This document shows, one piece after another, positions 1 to 11,398 of a stretch of DNA of 64,000 nucleotides. Every line of letters starts with the position of its first letter. Within the stretch, counting starts at the first letter, position 1. Source of the stretch: Harringtonia aguacate. Its lineage: Eukaryota; Ascomycota; Sordariomycetes; Ophiostomatales; Ophiostomataceae. A program made the translations under genes and the position numbers. Location of the stretch: the NCBI GenBank assembly GCA_014183095.1, contig JACCPH010000054.1:116578-180577 (forward strand), in the 5' to 3' direction. The notes beneath the pieces are model-generated. The model worked only from the letters and a program-made list of their open reading frames with translations, was not told where the DNA came from and did not search any database.

Positions 1-1682
1 TGCAGGAAACAGCTGACCTCTGCCTTGGGGGGGCCCCCTGAAGCGCATGGACTGCTGCCTGCTCGTGTTCTTTCTTGTAGGGATACCGGCAAGGTTTCGT
101 TGGGTCGTCCCTGCCGTCCATCTCAATATTACGACGTATGAAGTAGTATTTACGTATCACAGATACATGGTTCTGGTAGACCGGTAACATGTGTGCTGGC
201 ACATTGTGTGCCCCCATGTTACCGCGCGACATTGCTACCCATCGCGCCTGCCTGCCCGCCTGTCAACAACAGCGCATCTCTTCTTACCGCGACAACGGCT
301 TCTCCATTCCAGTCAGCGAGAGGGCCCTTCTTTCTCCATTCTGCATTCTCCTTCTTTCCTATTTTCTTCTTCTTTCGTACACTCACTCACTGCTAGTTGT
401 ATTTTCGTTTGTTCTTTTTTGCTCTTCTTTCACCATTACGCGGTGATTTGTTTTTCTTCGCTTCTCTTCCCCACTTGCTTCTTTTTTGTAATACTTTGTA
501 CTCTTTCAGAAAAAAGAAAAAAAAAGAAAAAACCATTCCATGCCATTAGGCAACGGCCCTCCTCGACAAGGAACGCCAGCGAGACGCCAGCAAAGACATC
601 GGGTCTTCCGTCCGTGTCTTTAGCCGGTTCCGAGTGCTGTCTTAGAGGCTTCTGCAGCAGCTGCCCGTCCGCCCTTCCACAGCCGTCGAAAAACGCGTCA
701 CACATCCTGCGACCGCTACGCCCCATCGAGCCTCGCCTTCTGTCTGGTCTTGCGCCGACGAGAACTTTTGTGCCAACCTGTGCATCTGCGCTGTCAGACG
801 GTCCTGCCGTCCACGACGAATAAGATTACAGGTAACAGGTGTCCAGCGCAGCTTGCGTCTAGGCGCAGCCAAAAAGCCAGTCCTAACCCCTGCTAGGTCG
901 CGCTGTTTTTTCGGAGCAACCCCTCCCCATTTTTCTCATTTTGTTGTTTCTTTCGGTCTGGGTACAGGTTGCGGATACTGCGATACCTGCTCCCTCCCGC
1001 TCGGGACTGCTTGCCTTCTTCATCGCTCTCCTCCTCTTGTCTCGCCCCCAGCTGCAACGCACTCCAGCGAAGCTGCTGCTCCATTCCGAGAAAGAGCAAA
1101 CTTCAGAGACAAGAATGTGGTTCCATTAAGAGGCGCATCTTACCTTTTTTGTTCCCCACGCGTCCCCTTTTTTCTCTTATTGTTTTTTTTTCCCGTGTAT
1201 TTTGTCCTCACCCCCCCCCTTACCTTAATTCTGCCGCCGCGCTCCTTTGACCGGACCGACAACGCCATCCATCCCACCACGCCGTTCGCGTCCCCCCCCG
1301 TGGCTTGACATCTTCCCCTTTCTTCCCCAGGCCGGACTTCGCACTCGCATATCTGCGTTACCCGAACGCGCCAAACGACCGACCGAACGACACGTCCAGC
1401 CGGCGGAAGCCATTTTCAATTTTCATCGTCACTCTTTTCCATCCCTTTTTTCTTTTTTTTTTCTCTGTTATTTACCCTTCTTCTGCCCCTTGTGTGTGTA
1501 TACCGCCGCGCGGTCGTCCGATCCTGAGGTGATTCAATCGCCCGACAGACTTGTACAACTCACACCGACTCGACGATAGGCCGTACGAGGGGCATGCTCG
1601 TGATTTAGCCTGGCAGGGGTTTCTTTACCGCCCCGGCGATTTTGTGCTTACGAGCAGATCCAGCAAACAAAAAGCAGCCAAA
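1..1682. other. Upstream region of the ApsA-like gene, no supported gene
   Basis: The + strand is strongly pyrimidine-rich, with T and C runs and a short A-rich tract near 510-535. The open frames here, up to 210 codons, are of low complexity and match nothing I recognise. The most economical reading is promoter plus long 5' leader of the gene starting at 1683. A leader intron cannot be excluded. Confidence 0.6.
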
Positions 1683-4600
1683 ATGGACGTGCAGCACGAT
1701 GCAAGTCCGGTCACGCCCACTCCGCACCAGCGGCCTTCCGCTGTCGACCGACCCTTTTCTCTCCAGCCTCCTGGCCCCGGATCAAGCCATCACTATCGCT
1801 TTGCCGACTTTGACGACGAGACCTTTGCTGAACAATCGGGCATCTCCGCTGAGCAGGCCAAACGCGCCCTACGCGCTCATCTGGCCGAGACCGAACGCCG
1901 CATGGCAGAAGCCGGACGGCTGGGCACCGCGTTGGTGCAGCAGCAAAAGGAGCTAACGGATAAGCTGCGCGAGGTGGAGGATCTACAAGCGGAGTCTGAG
2001 CTTTCCCCGGACCTCAAGAAGAAGCTCTCTGAGCTTGAAAAGGAATACGATGACGTCGCCAGAGAAACCGCGCGTGCCTTCTTGCCCAAGCAGCGCATCC
2101 CCAGCAACGAGTCTGCCGGCTCACCGGAACCGAGAAGTGGTCGGGTACGTTGATGTTTAACTGTTGTGTCGCGGTGTCGATGCGCCGCTGGACAGCTACC
2201 CCCCAAACTAACACCGGCTCCAGAGATCCATAAGTCCCGTCAAGTACGAGAGCCACGCGTCCGGATCGCCGAGCAAGTTGACCGTGTCGAATCGCAAGCA
2301 GCGCAACCAAGCCAACAACCGTGTCCATGACATTGAGTTCGCCGCCGAGATCAGCACCTCGCTTATCTCCCAGGTGCGCGGCCTGCAGGCGCTGCTGGCC
2401 GAGCGGGACGAGGAGCTGCGCGATACGAAGCAGGAGCTTTCCCAGCTGGAGGACACCTCGGAGGGCCTGCGCGAGCGCATCAAGGAGCTCGACGAGAGCG
2501 AGCATCGCTTCAAGGAGGAGAACTGGAACCTCGAAACCCGCGTCCATGACCTGGATGCGGCCCAGCGTGAGGCTGCCGACAAGGAGAAGAAGGTGGCCCA
2601 GCAGCTTGCGGCTCTGCAGGCCGAGAAGAACAAGTCCCAGCGTGATCTCGACGAGCTCAGGGGCACGCATGCTCGTCTGGTCGACGACCATACTGCCGCC
2701 GTCAAGCTTCATGACATTGAGCTCGGCACAGCAAAGCGCAACATAGTCTTAGCCGACGGCGAGAAGACCGCGCTGCAACGCAAGATTGACGATCTGGCCA
2801 GCCAGAACCAGGAGCTCGCCCGGGCTGTGTCCTTGCAGTATCGCTCGCGCTCGCGCGCAGGCGAGGCTGCTTCCATCAACAGCGAGGACGAGCTCGACAG
2901 CGGTGGAGAGCAGGTCACCCCCGAGCACTCGCCGCCGGCATCCCCTGTCAAGGGCACGCCCCGCCACTCTGTCCTCGAATCGGAAACCCTGAAGACCTCC
3001 CTGCTCCACGCCCAGCGCACTCTCCAGAGCTTGCGCACGAACCTCCACCGCGAGAAGACCGAGAAGCTCGAGCTGCGCCGCATGCTGCAAGACACCCGTG
3101 ACGATCTGGAGCGCGCACGTGCCGACCCCAACTCGTCTTCATTGAGCACATCCAGGCGGAACCGCAAGGAAGCGCGCGAGAGCCAGAAGCTACGCTCCAG
3201 CCAGCTGGGCGGTGCCCGCTCGAGCCGCACGGACCTGTACATGTTGGCTTCGGCCGATCCGGACTGGGAAGAGGTGCACGGCGAGCTGTCGCCGTCTGCG
3301 GCCCGCGCCCGGTCGGGCTACACCGAGTCCGACCAGTTCGAGACGGCCAACGAGGCACGCGTCAGCGATACCGAGTACACGACCGCCAACGATGGCGCCG
3401 AGACGGAGGAATTCCAGACGGTCGCCGAGGACTTTTCGAGCGACGAGGACACCATTACCGAGACAGAACAAGACACCACCCTCCGGCGGGTAGGACTCCG
3501 CTCGCGGGGTGGCATGTCGGCACGGTCGGCACGGTCTGCTGGAGACGAGGACCAGGACCCGGCCGAGCAGAGCACGGCATCTACGTCCGACGACGAGGCC
3601 TATGTGTCGCCGAGGACGCCTACCGCCAGCCTGCCTTCGTCGGGCGCATCGTCTCGCATGCGCCTTCGGGTCAGCCGCAGCTCGCTGGCTTCGCGCCGCC
3701 TCCGCCACATGAGCAGCATCGAAGACGTCGGAAGCAGCCCTATCGGCCTGCAGAGCAGCCCCTTCAGTGCCATCGGCTCGCCTGCGGGCGCCGGCCTGCC
3801 CGGCAGTTCCGCAAACAGCACGCCGCGTGCCCCAGGCCAGCAGCAGAGCCTCTTCGCCGAGCTGGGCGAGCTGGGCGAGGAGAGCGATGAGGAGCTGGGC
3901 AGCGACGGCACCCCAGGCCGCAGCCTGCGGTCGCTGTCGCCGTCTGGTACTGCCATTCCTTCGCGGACGCGGGAATTCTCCCCGCTGGCGCGCATCATCA
4001 CTACGCCCAAGGCCGCCATGGTTGACAGCGAGACGCTCACCGATGCCGTCAACATCCTGCCGTGGTCTGACGAGGAGAAGGGACCGCAACATCTTCGGGT
4101 ACTGGCGACGGAGTCTCGCCCGACTTCGTTCGTGTCAGACACTGGCAGTGCCGACGTTGATATGGGCGAGAAGCTCAAGGAATTCCCGTCGCCACCGACA
4201 ACAGCGCCCGGGCGTGGCCTGGCCTTGGCCCCCATCATGCCGCCGCCGCCAGAGCCCCGAGGAACGGCCGTTGCTGGCAAAGATGCGTCAGAAGGGACAC
4301 GCGAGGTGGAGGCCATACCCGTTCCGCCTCCACAGTTCACCATCTCCGATGTCGTGGCTGTCCCGATCGCGCCTGTGACCGAGCCCGTGGTCGAGCCCGT
4401 GGTCGAGCCACCAACTCCGCCTGTCCTGGCCTTCTCGTCCCTGCTGGCAGAGCATGTCACGCCCAAGGCGTCTCCTGTGCCAGAGCCAGCACCCCTTCCC
4501 GTGTTCGCGACCTCTTCTCTGCGCGCCGTGGACATCACGCCTATTGAGCTACCGCCACCAGTCGTTCCCGTCCCTGTGCCCAAGGCGCTGCCCACCTTTT

Positions 4601-7600
4601 CTCTGTCTTCCGTCCAGGTGCAGCATGTCGTCCCCATTGCGCCACCCGAGCCTGTTCCGGCTCCTGTGGAGCCCTTATCGTTCTCGACGATGCAGGTGCA
4701 ACACGTGCAGCCCATACCGGAGCCGGAGAAGCCTGTCATCCCGCCACCTCAGTTCTCCCTGTCTACCATGCAGACGGAGGAAGTCCAGCCGAGGGCTCCG
4801 CCCGAGAAGCCGCCCGTCCCACCACCGCAGTTTTCCGTGTCTGCTCTGCAGGCCGAGCAGCTGGAACCGAGGGCAGCACCCGAAAAGGTCGTTCCGCCAC
4901 CCCGGTTTTCTCTATCTTCTATGCAGATCGAAGAAGTCGAGCCGAGGGCCACACCAAAGGAAGTCGTTCCACCACTGCAGTTTTCTCTGTCTTCTTTGCA
5001 AATCGAGCAGGTCGAGCCAAAAGCCTCTCCCCGGGCCGTCGTTCCGCCGCCCCATTTCTCCATGTCTGCCCTGCAGGCAGAGCAGTTCGAGCCACGGGCC
5101 TCTCCCAAGTCGCCCATCCCGCCGCCGCATTTTTCTCTGTCTCCTATGCAGACCGAGCAAGTCGAGCCCAAGACCTTCCCCAAAGCACCCATCCCACCAC
5201 CGCAGTTCTCTCTGTCAGCCATGCAGACCGAGGAATGCGAGCCGAGGACCCTGCCGCCGCCACAGTTTTCTCTGTCCGGCCTGCAGGCCGAGGAATGCGA
5301 GCCGAGGATTCTGCCGCCGCCACAATTTTCACTGTCAGGCCTGCAGGCCGAGCAGCTCGAACCAAGGGCTGTGCCCGAGAAAGTCGTCCCACCGCCGCAA
5401 TTTTCATTTTCTTCCATGCAAATCGAGCAAGTCGAGCCAAGAGCAGCACCCGAGAAGGTTGTCCCGCCACCACAGTTTTCTCTGTCAACCGTGCAGGCAG
5501 AACAGGTCGAGCTAAGGGCTACGCCGAAGAAGATCATCCCACCGCCGCAGTTTTCCCTGTCCGGCCTGCAGGCCGAGGAATGCGAGCCGAGGGTTCTGCC
5601 GCCGCCACAATTTTCACTATCAAGCCTGCAGGCCGAGCAACTCGAACCCAGGGCTGTGCCCGAGAAGGTCGTCCCGCCACCGCAGTTTTCATTCTCTGCC
5701 ATGCAGATGGAGCAGGTCGAGCCCAGAGCCACACCCAAGAAAGTTGTTCCGCCACCGCAGTTTTCTCTGTCCTCTGTGCAGATCGAGCAAGTCGAGCCGA
5801 GGGCCACGCCAGAGGAGCCTCTTCCTCCCATGGCCTTGTCCCATGTCTTCTCTCAGGACGTGGAACCGGTTGTCGTCGAGGAAGAGATCAAGGAGCAGCC
5901 AGTCATCCCGATTGCTCCGCCGACTACCTCGAGCTCTACCGGCACGCAGACGGACGAGTGGAAGCCCCAGCCTCTCCTCGGAGCTGCTGACGCACTGGGT
6001 GGTGCAGCAGCTGCTCTTGGTGCGGCTATTTCCAGCCGGGGTGCCAGTGGCGTCCTCGACACGAGCGGATCACGTAGCCCCAAGCGGAATGCCATTTTCA
6101 TCCCGAGGGACGACGAAATCGAGGCTGTGGAAGATCTGCCTCCCTCTCAACGGCCATTCACCCCAAGCAAGTCTGGCCTCGACACGATCGTTGACAGCTG
6201 GTCGAAGGCCAAGGGCTCTCCCACTACTGTCATTGCAGAGGATGAGACGCGGCAGTCGCCGAGCACCAGCCCTCTCGCAGAGACGCCCGAATCGCAGCGC
6301 CCGTTCAAGGAGATCTCGGTCAACGCGAATGCTTCCCGACAAGTGGCTGACGATCAAAATACCATGCGATCGTTGGCCTCGGCCGATTCGTCCGCTGTCG
6401 ACGACGAGGCATTTGATACCACACCACGTGCGGCTATGAAGCCTTCGAAGACGACAGCGATCGGGGTCCCCGGCTGGCACGTTCGCGCCGACTCGCAGGA
6501 AAGCACTGGCTCTGTTCGGAGAATCCGACCCGACGATGTCGCTCATGCAGAACACCGTCCTGCCTCGGACATTTCCATGCCTCCACTGCCGGCTAACCAT
6601 AAGGAGGCGATCGAGGCTGCCCGTACCGGCGCTGCTACCGCAACGATTCCCGAAGTCAACCTGACCACTGCCACCGCTGCCATTGATCCGACAATCCGGC
6701 GTGTGCGGACGCCAACCACCGGAGCGTCCAAAGCCACCGCCACCACCACCACGCGCGGTGGAACCGCTGCTGTTGTCGCCGAGGCGCGGCCATCGTCTCG
6801 GCCGACGTCGCGCACCAATGCAAGCAACGCTGGCGGCTCTGTCGTGAGAGTTCCAGGCACAATCAGTCGCCAGACGTCAATGTCCTCGTTCGCCTCTGAA
6901 GTCGATGCTCGCTTTAACATACACGATGGCAGTGACGTCTTTGGGAATGGTGTCCACACCGATCCGCGGATGATCCAGGCTATTACCCAGACCATGATAG
7001 GAGAGTATCTGTGGAAATACACCCGCAAGCCGGGCCGGTCCGGCCTTTCTGAGAACCGCCATCGCCGCTACTTCTGGATTCATCCGTACACGCGGATGCT
7101 GTACTGGAGCAACGAAGGGCCCACAAACAGCCGCGCGGAGCAGAGGGCCAAGAGCGTCGTCATTGAGGGCGTTCGCGTCGTGACTGACGACAACCCGATG
7201 CCCCCTGGACTCCACCGCAAGAGCCTCGTGGTGATCTCACCAGGCCGCACGATCAAGTTCACCTGCACCACAGGTCACCGCCACGAGATCTGGTTCAATG
7301 CGTTGTCGTACCTGCTGCTCCGTAACGAGGAGGCAGCAGAAGACGATGGCATGATGGCGAATGGCGATCGCATCACCCGAGAGGACGTCGACGAGTTCAA
7401 CCCGTCCTTTGGGACCCGCGCCGCGCCGCCCCAGGCACGGCGTCGCCCCCCCGTCTCGCTCTCATCCTACAATTCTCGCACGACCCGCACCGATTCGCCG
7501 GCTTTTGACGTGTCCATGAACATCCCGACACTGGCACCCACGCCGAAGAAGAATGTGACGGGCGCGGCGGGCGCGACGGGGTCGGCTGTGACTCCTTTGG

Positions 7601-8013
7601 ACACGGCGGGCGGTCATACAGCCCGCGGCCGTCTGAGCCGGATCGGCGGTTATTGGCGATCGAGCCAGTCGCTGTCGGCGCAGTTCAACAGCATCCGCAG
7701 CCACCGGCACAATGCAGCTCATGAGGGCAGCATCTACGAGGCCAGCGAGGTGAATGATAGCGCCGAGGAACTGCGCGTTCTCTACGAGGCTCAGGATAGG
7801 GATTCTAGCCGCCTGGAGAACGTGCGGGCCTGCTGCGATGGTACGTCCTCTGCTGTTTCTCTGCCGTTTCCCCTTTTATCTAGCTAACAAACGCCTGCAG
7901 GAAAACATGACGTCGGCACGCTGTCGCGCAGCTCACGGCGTCATCGGCACTCTCATCCGGCCACGTCTGCCATGTCCACGCCCACCCACGGCACCGCTCG
8001 ACACCGGCCCTAG
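1683..8013 (+). CDS. apsA: ApsA/Num1/Mcp5-like cortical nuclear-migration protein
   Basis: Cortical anchor of the ApsA/Num1/Mcp5 family, which ties dynein and microtubules to the plasma membrane and positions nuclei. Exons are 1683-2144, 2224-7840 and 7901-8013, giving about 2063 residues. Intron 1 has GTACGT, CTAAC and CAG; intron 2 has GTACGT and GCAG. The start was chosen for its context (CAAAATGG) and because the coiled coil follows soon after. Seen in order: coiled coil at about 60-150 and 190-360; acidic, Ser-rich stretches; an array of 25-residue Pro-rich repeats at about 995-1354; and a C-terminal PH domain at about 1735-1860 beginning near MIQAITQTMIGEYLWKYTRK, the Num1-type lipid-binding module. 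The PH domain and coiled coil make the family assignment firm. The repeat region is this protein's unusual part. Confidence 0.9.
4741..5820 (+). repeat. In-frame tandem repeat array within the ApsA-like gene (15 units)
   Basis: Fifteen consecutive copies of a unit reading roughly PPPQFSLSxxQxEQxEPRAxP plus four residues. Twelve copies are 25 residues (75 bases) and three are 20 residues (60 bases, ending EPRxL); 12x75 + 3x60 accounts for exactly 1080 bases. Four more degenerate units precede the array, from about 4420. Copies 8-10 and 12-14 are close duplicates of each other, which points to recent block duplication. Num1/ApsA proteins are known to carry internal repeats, but I do not recognise this unit. 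Confidence 0.9.
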
Positions 8014-9065
8014 AGCGCCGGGGCTGCCCTAAGGTGGCTTGTACCCAATTTGGCTCACGGCTTTCTCGCCTCTGTTTCTCAGTATTGTTCGACTATTCGT
8101 GTCCCTCACTTGGCGCCGCTCCGACTAGGCCGCCACATTTTCACACTGCTATTTCTGTTTGCTTATGTTCATGATGCATACACCGCTCTTTAAGCCAGCG
8201 CTTCTCATGACCTTATGTCTCTCTTTTTTACCTAATTTCCTTAGTCTTGTCACCTTTTGTTCACAGCCCTTGGTTCGGTTGTTACCACGCCTGTGGCAAC
8301 CACACCGCTTGCAGGACGTGTTACCTGGACCGGGCGTCCTCTCGTTGGAATAATTGCGCCTTCTTATACCTGAGCTGAGATGCTCTCGTGTTGTTGTATT
8401 TTGTCACTTTCTTATTTATTCCCTTGCTAATTGTTTGTGGAGGAGGGCCGGAATACAGCCATACCATACCAATCTTGGCTGGTATGTTCGGCACGGAATG
8501 GGTTGGAATCAAGGCAAAAGATTAAAAAAACAAGAAAAAAGAGGACTTGGAAATAACAAGGAAAGGAGTATCGGTCCCTTTGCCGCGGTGGATTCCTTAT
8601 ATTTCTTGTTGTCAGTTAGACACACAGACACCAGTTTGTTTCCGACGACTTGATGACAATACCAAACCAATTTGTAAACTTTTTTTTTGGATTTCGAAAC
8701 GCCTGCGATATCAAGGGCGCGGTGAGACAACCTGGAGCCAATAGCATCTGCCTAAGCAGAGCCTTGGACTTCACACTGCTTGCCGACGGGCATTGGATTG
8801 ACTTTTTTTTTTCCTTTTTATTCGTTCTTTGGTTCTTTTTTGTCCTGCCACACACTCCCTAGAGTCCAAAAATAAGACGAATGCATTTGCCCCCGAAAAT
8901 CCATGGTGGTTTATGACGCAAAGGAAAAGACGGGCAACACGTGTAAAAAGAAACAAGAAACACCCAATGAACCCGCCTGGTCCGCGTCCGTATTCCAGAC
9001 TGCGTGACACCGCCACCGCCTCCTCTCGTTCCCGTTAGCTGTCCGCTTTCGCTTTCGATTTTTCT
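8014..9065. other. Intergenic, convergent 3' ends
   Basis: Lies between the 3' end of the ApsA-like gene and the 3' end of eL21 on the opposite strand. AT-richer than the coding DNA, with A and T runs. No open frame of substance and no recognisable RNA gene. Confidence 0.6.
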
Positions 9066-9753
9066 TTAAATGGCCGTGTCGTAGGCGACGGGTGCGACGG
9101 TCTCGGGCTCGTTGCCGTCGAGGGACAGGGTGTGGGCTGTCCGCGGGCCGACGGGCAACCGCTTGAGCTGCACCGGCACGCCCTCGGCCTTGGCCTTGGC
9201 CTTGAGTTCGGCGTTGGTCTTGACGCGCTGCAGGAACTCCTCGCGCGACCGCGACGGGTGGATGTGCTCGATGCGGACGTTGACGCGCTTCTCAAGGTAC
9301 CGGTGCTTAACCTTCTTGTAGATGATGACGCCGACGGCGTTCTTGGCCACGTTGTACACGACGCCCGTCTTGCCGTGGTAGACCTTGTGGGGCATACTGC
9401 AAGAGAAAACGGTCAGAACGAGGATAAAAACGACGACTGGAGACGGGATCTCGGCGAGGCTCGTCGTCGTCGGTCGGGGGGTGTGTCTTGCAATCCTTAC
9501 CCCTTCTGCACGGCACCGTTCGTCTTCAGGTCAACAATGTCACCAACCCTATTCTGCTGTCAGCAAAACACGTCCTTCCGGAAGGAGGAAAAAAAAATCC
9601 TCCTCAAGCTATCGGTCCAGGATCCCTCCGCTTCTCGATTCCCACTGACCGGTATGTCTTGAGGTACGTTGACAGGCCGATGTTGCCGTGCTGGCGGAAT
9701 TTCCGGGAGAACGCATAACGCGTGCCCGACCGCAGACCTGCGCTCTTACCCAT
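9066..9753 (-). CDS. RPL21: 60S ribosomal protein eL21
   Basis: Structural protein of the cytosolic large ribosomal subunit. Exons on the minus strand are 9753-9650, 9548-9501 and 9396-9066, summing to 483 bases and 160 residues, the usual eL21 length. The first exon gives MGKSAGLRSGTRYAFSRKFR and leads to the family segment TYLKTYRVGDIVDLKTNGAVQKG, then MPHKVYHGKTGVVYNV. The C-terminus ends in PVAYDTAI. Splice joins are GTCAGT...ATAG and GTAAGG...TGCAG. The gene is divergent to the uS4 gene and shares a 500-base promoter with it. The whole protein is family-typical. Confidence 0.95.
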
Positions 9754-9981
9754 GGCGACGAATGGGTTGTGATAGAAAGAAGAGAGTTGGTTAAGAAGGA
9801 GAGAGAGAGAGAGAGAAGAACAAGAGAACCGTAGGTGGGCAGCGAGGTTGGCTTGTTGTTGTCGTGAATGGACTCCCGCGAAGCTGTGGGAAAACTTGCA
9901 AAACTTTCAGGGAAGGTAAGCCCGCAAGCGCACGCACAAAAAAAAATTGTTTGTGTGGGCGCGCGGGCTTCTCATTCGTTC

Positions 9982-9989
9982 CACGTGAT
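9982..9989 (-). promoter_or_regulatory. Cbf1-type E-box (ATCACGTG)
   Basis: Exact match on the minus strand to RTCACRTG within the divergent ribosomal-protein promoter. Such a site is also common by chance, so its meaning rests on its position beside the TTAGGGT element. Confidence 0.45.
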
Positions 9990-10110
9990 CAGTACTTTCC
10001 GCACTAGGACGGTTAGTGTACTTTTGGGGGGGCTACAGTGTCTGCCTCCCCCCCACCCTCACGCCGTCACCCAATCATGTCTTCCGCACAAAAATACCAC
10101 CGAATTTTTC

Positions 10111-10117
10111 TTAGGGT
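10111..10117 (+). promoter_or_regulatory. Tbf1-like TTAGGGT element
   Basis: TTAGGGT lies 137 bases upstream of the uS4 ATG, inside the shared ribosomal-protein promoter. It matches the core of the Tbf1 site (TTAGGGY). Confidence 0.4.
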
Positions 10118-10253
10118 AAAATCCTACCCATTTGCTCAAGTGGTTAATTTTTTCTTTGGTGCGGATTGCATCTATTTTCCTGCTCCCTCCTACCATCTCC
10201 ATCACCATCCCGCCGAACCTCAACGACAACAACCTTTTGTGTTTTTGTCCACG

Positions 10254-11020
10254 ATGGCTCCTCTCTCTTACTCCAAGACCGCCAAGGTCCCCCGGCGCCC
10301 CTTTGAGGCCGCTCGTCTGTTCGTTCTTCCCCCTACCATTCTCACCGGCCAATAAGCAGGAGCGTGCTCCTTGCCGATGTCGTTGTGAGCCCAGCAGCTA
10401 ATGGAGGGATGTGTCGTTTTTGTCCGTCGTTTTCTTCGACTACAGGGACTCTGAACTGAAGCTTGTCGGCGAGTATGGTCTGCGCAACAAGCGCGAGGTC
10501 TGGCGTGTCCAGCTTACCCTCTCCAAGATTCGTCGTGCCGCCCGGTAGGTGACCTCGATTGGCGATTGGCTTTGGAAGGAATAAAAAAAGAAGAAGACAC
10601 TAACGAGATAGTCAACTGTTGACCCTCGACGAGAAGGACCCCAAGCGTCTGTTTGAGGGCAACGCCCTCATTCGCCGTCTGGTCCGCGTGGGCGTGCTCG
10701 ACGACTCGCGCATGAAGCTCGATTACGTGCTCGCCCTCAAGGTCGAGGACTTTTTGGAGCGCCGCCTGCAGACGCTGGTCTACAAGCTGGGCCTGGCCAA
10801 GTCCATCCACCACGCCCGCGTGCTCATCCGCCAGCGCCACATCCGCGTCGGCAAGCAGGTCGTCAACGTGCCGTCCTTTATCGTCCGTCTCGACTCGCAG
10901 AAGCACATTGACTTCTCGCTGAGCTCGCCCTTTGGCGGCGGCCGCCCCGGCCGTGTGCGCAGAAAGAAGGCCAAGGCCGCCGACAAGGGCGACGATGAGG
11001 AGGAGGAGGATGACGAGTAG
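10254..11020 (+). CDS. RPS9: 40S ribosomal protein uS4 (S9)
   Basis: Small-subunit rRNA-binding protein of the S4 family. Exons are 10254-10318, 10446-10544 and 10612-11020, in total 573 bases and 190 residues, the usual fungal S9 length. It opens MAPLSYSKTAKVPRRPFEAA, continues LDSELKLVGEYGLRNKREVW and carries the S4 RNA-binding segment around LQTLVYKLGLAKSIHHARVL. The tail is acidic (KGDDEEEEDDE). Intron 1 uses the weak donor GTTCGT with acceptor ACAG. Intron 2 has GTAGGT, CTAAC and ATAG. Both joins restore the invariant family sequence, so the model is secure despite the first donor. Confidence 0.95.
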
Positions 11021-11398
11021 ACGCTTGTCCTCTCTCTCTCGGAAATGCGATAAAAGGGAATCGCTGTGTATTTGTCAAGATGCAGAGCGAATAGCGAAAA
11101 AAAAATGGGACCGCGATGGGAGGAGGAGAGGGCGTTTCTTTGCCTGTATGGCAGCCCAGCAGGAGGCGGCTGCCCCGGGTTTCGTGTCCTGGCGCATCGG
11201 ATCTACAAAAGTAAAAAAACAACAGAAACTTTTCAAACCCGCACGACCTGACCTGTGCCTATTGTGACGGGTGCGTCTCAAAGTCGATTGACCAATGCAA
11301 GGCAGATTTTTTCTTAATTTTTTCTTCTATTGTACTACCAATGGCTGTCCAATGGCTGTCCAAAGCGGCTTCTTCTTGCCATCTGTTACGACCAGACG
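11021..11398. other. Short convergent intergenic region
   Basis: 3' flanks of uS4 and of the thioesterase-superfamily gene. An imperfect duplicate of CAATGGCTGTCCAA occurs at about 11339-11361. No gene seen. Confidence 0.5.

Larger units (their letters stand above)
9754..10253. promoter_or_regulatory. Shared bidirectional promoter of eL21 and uS4
   Basis: A 500-base interval separates the two divergent ribosomal-protein start codons. It contains CACGTGAT at 9982-9989 (ATCACGTG on the minus strand, a fit to the Cbf1 consensus RTCACRTG) and TTAGGGT at 10111-10117, resembling the Tbf1 telomere-repeat site. Tbf1 and Cbf1 are the reported ribosomal-protein regulators in Candida albicans and are regarded as ancestral in fungi. 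Use of these sites here is inferred. A GA microsatellite lies near 9799-9816. Confidence 0.6.

Noticed and set aside
191..1308. Open frames of up to 210 codons upstream of ApsA
   Set aside because: Composed of T/C-run translations (Phe, Ser, Leu, Pro) with no family resemblance; better read as leader and promoter.
3600..5831. Antisense frames of 379 and 360 codons, the second Cys-rich and regular
   Set aside because: They mirror the GC-rich ApsA exon, and the regular CGGGT pattern is the complement of the PPPQFS repeat.
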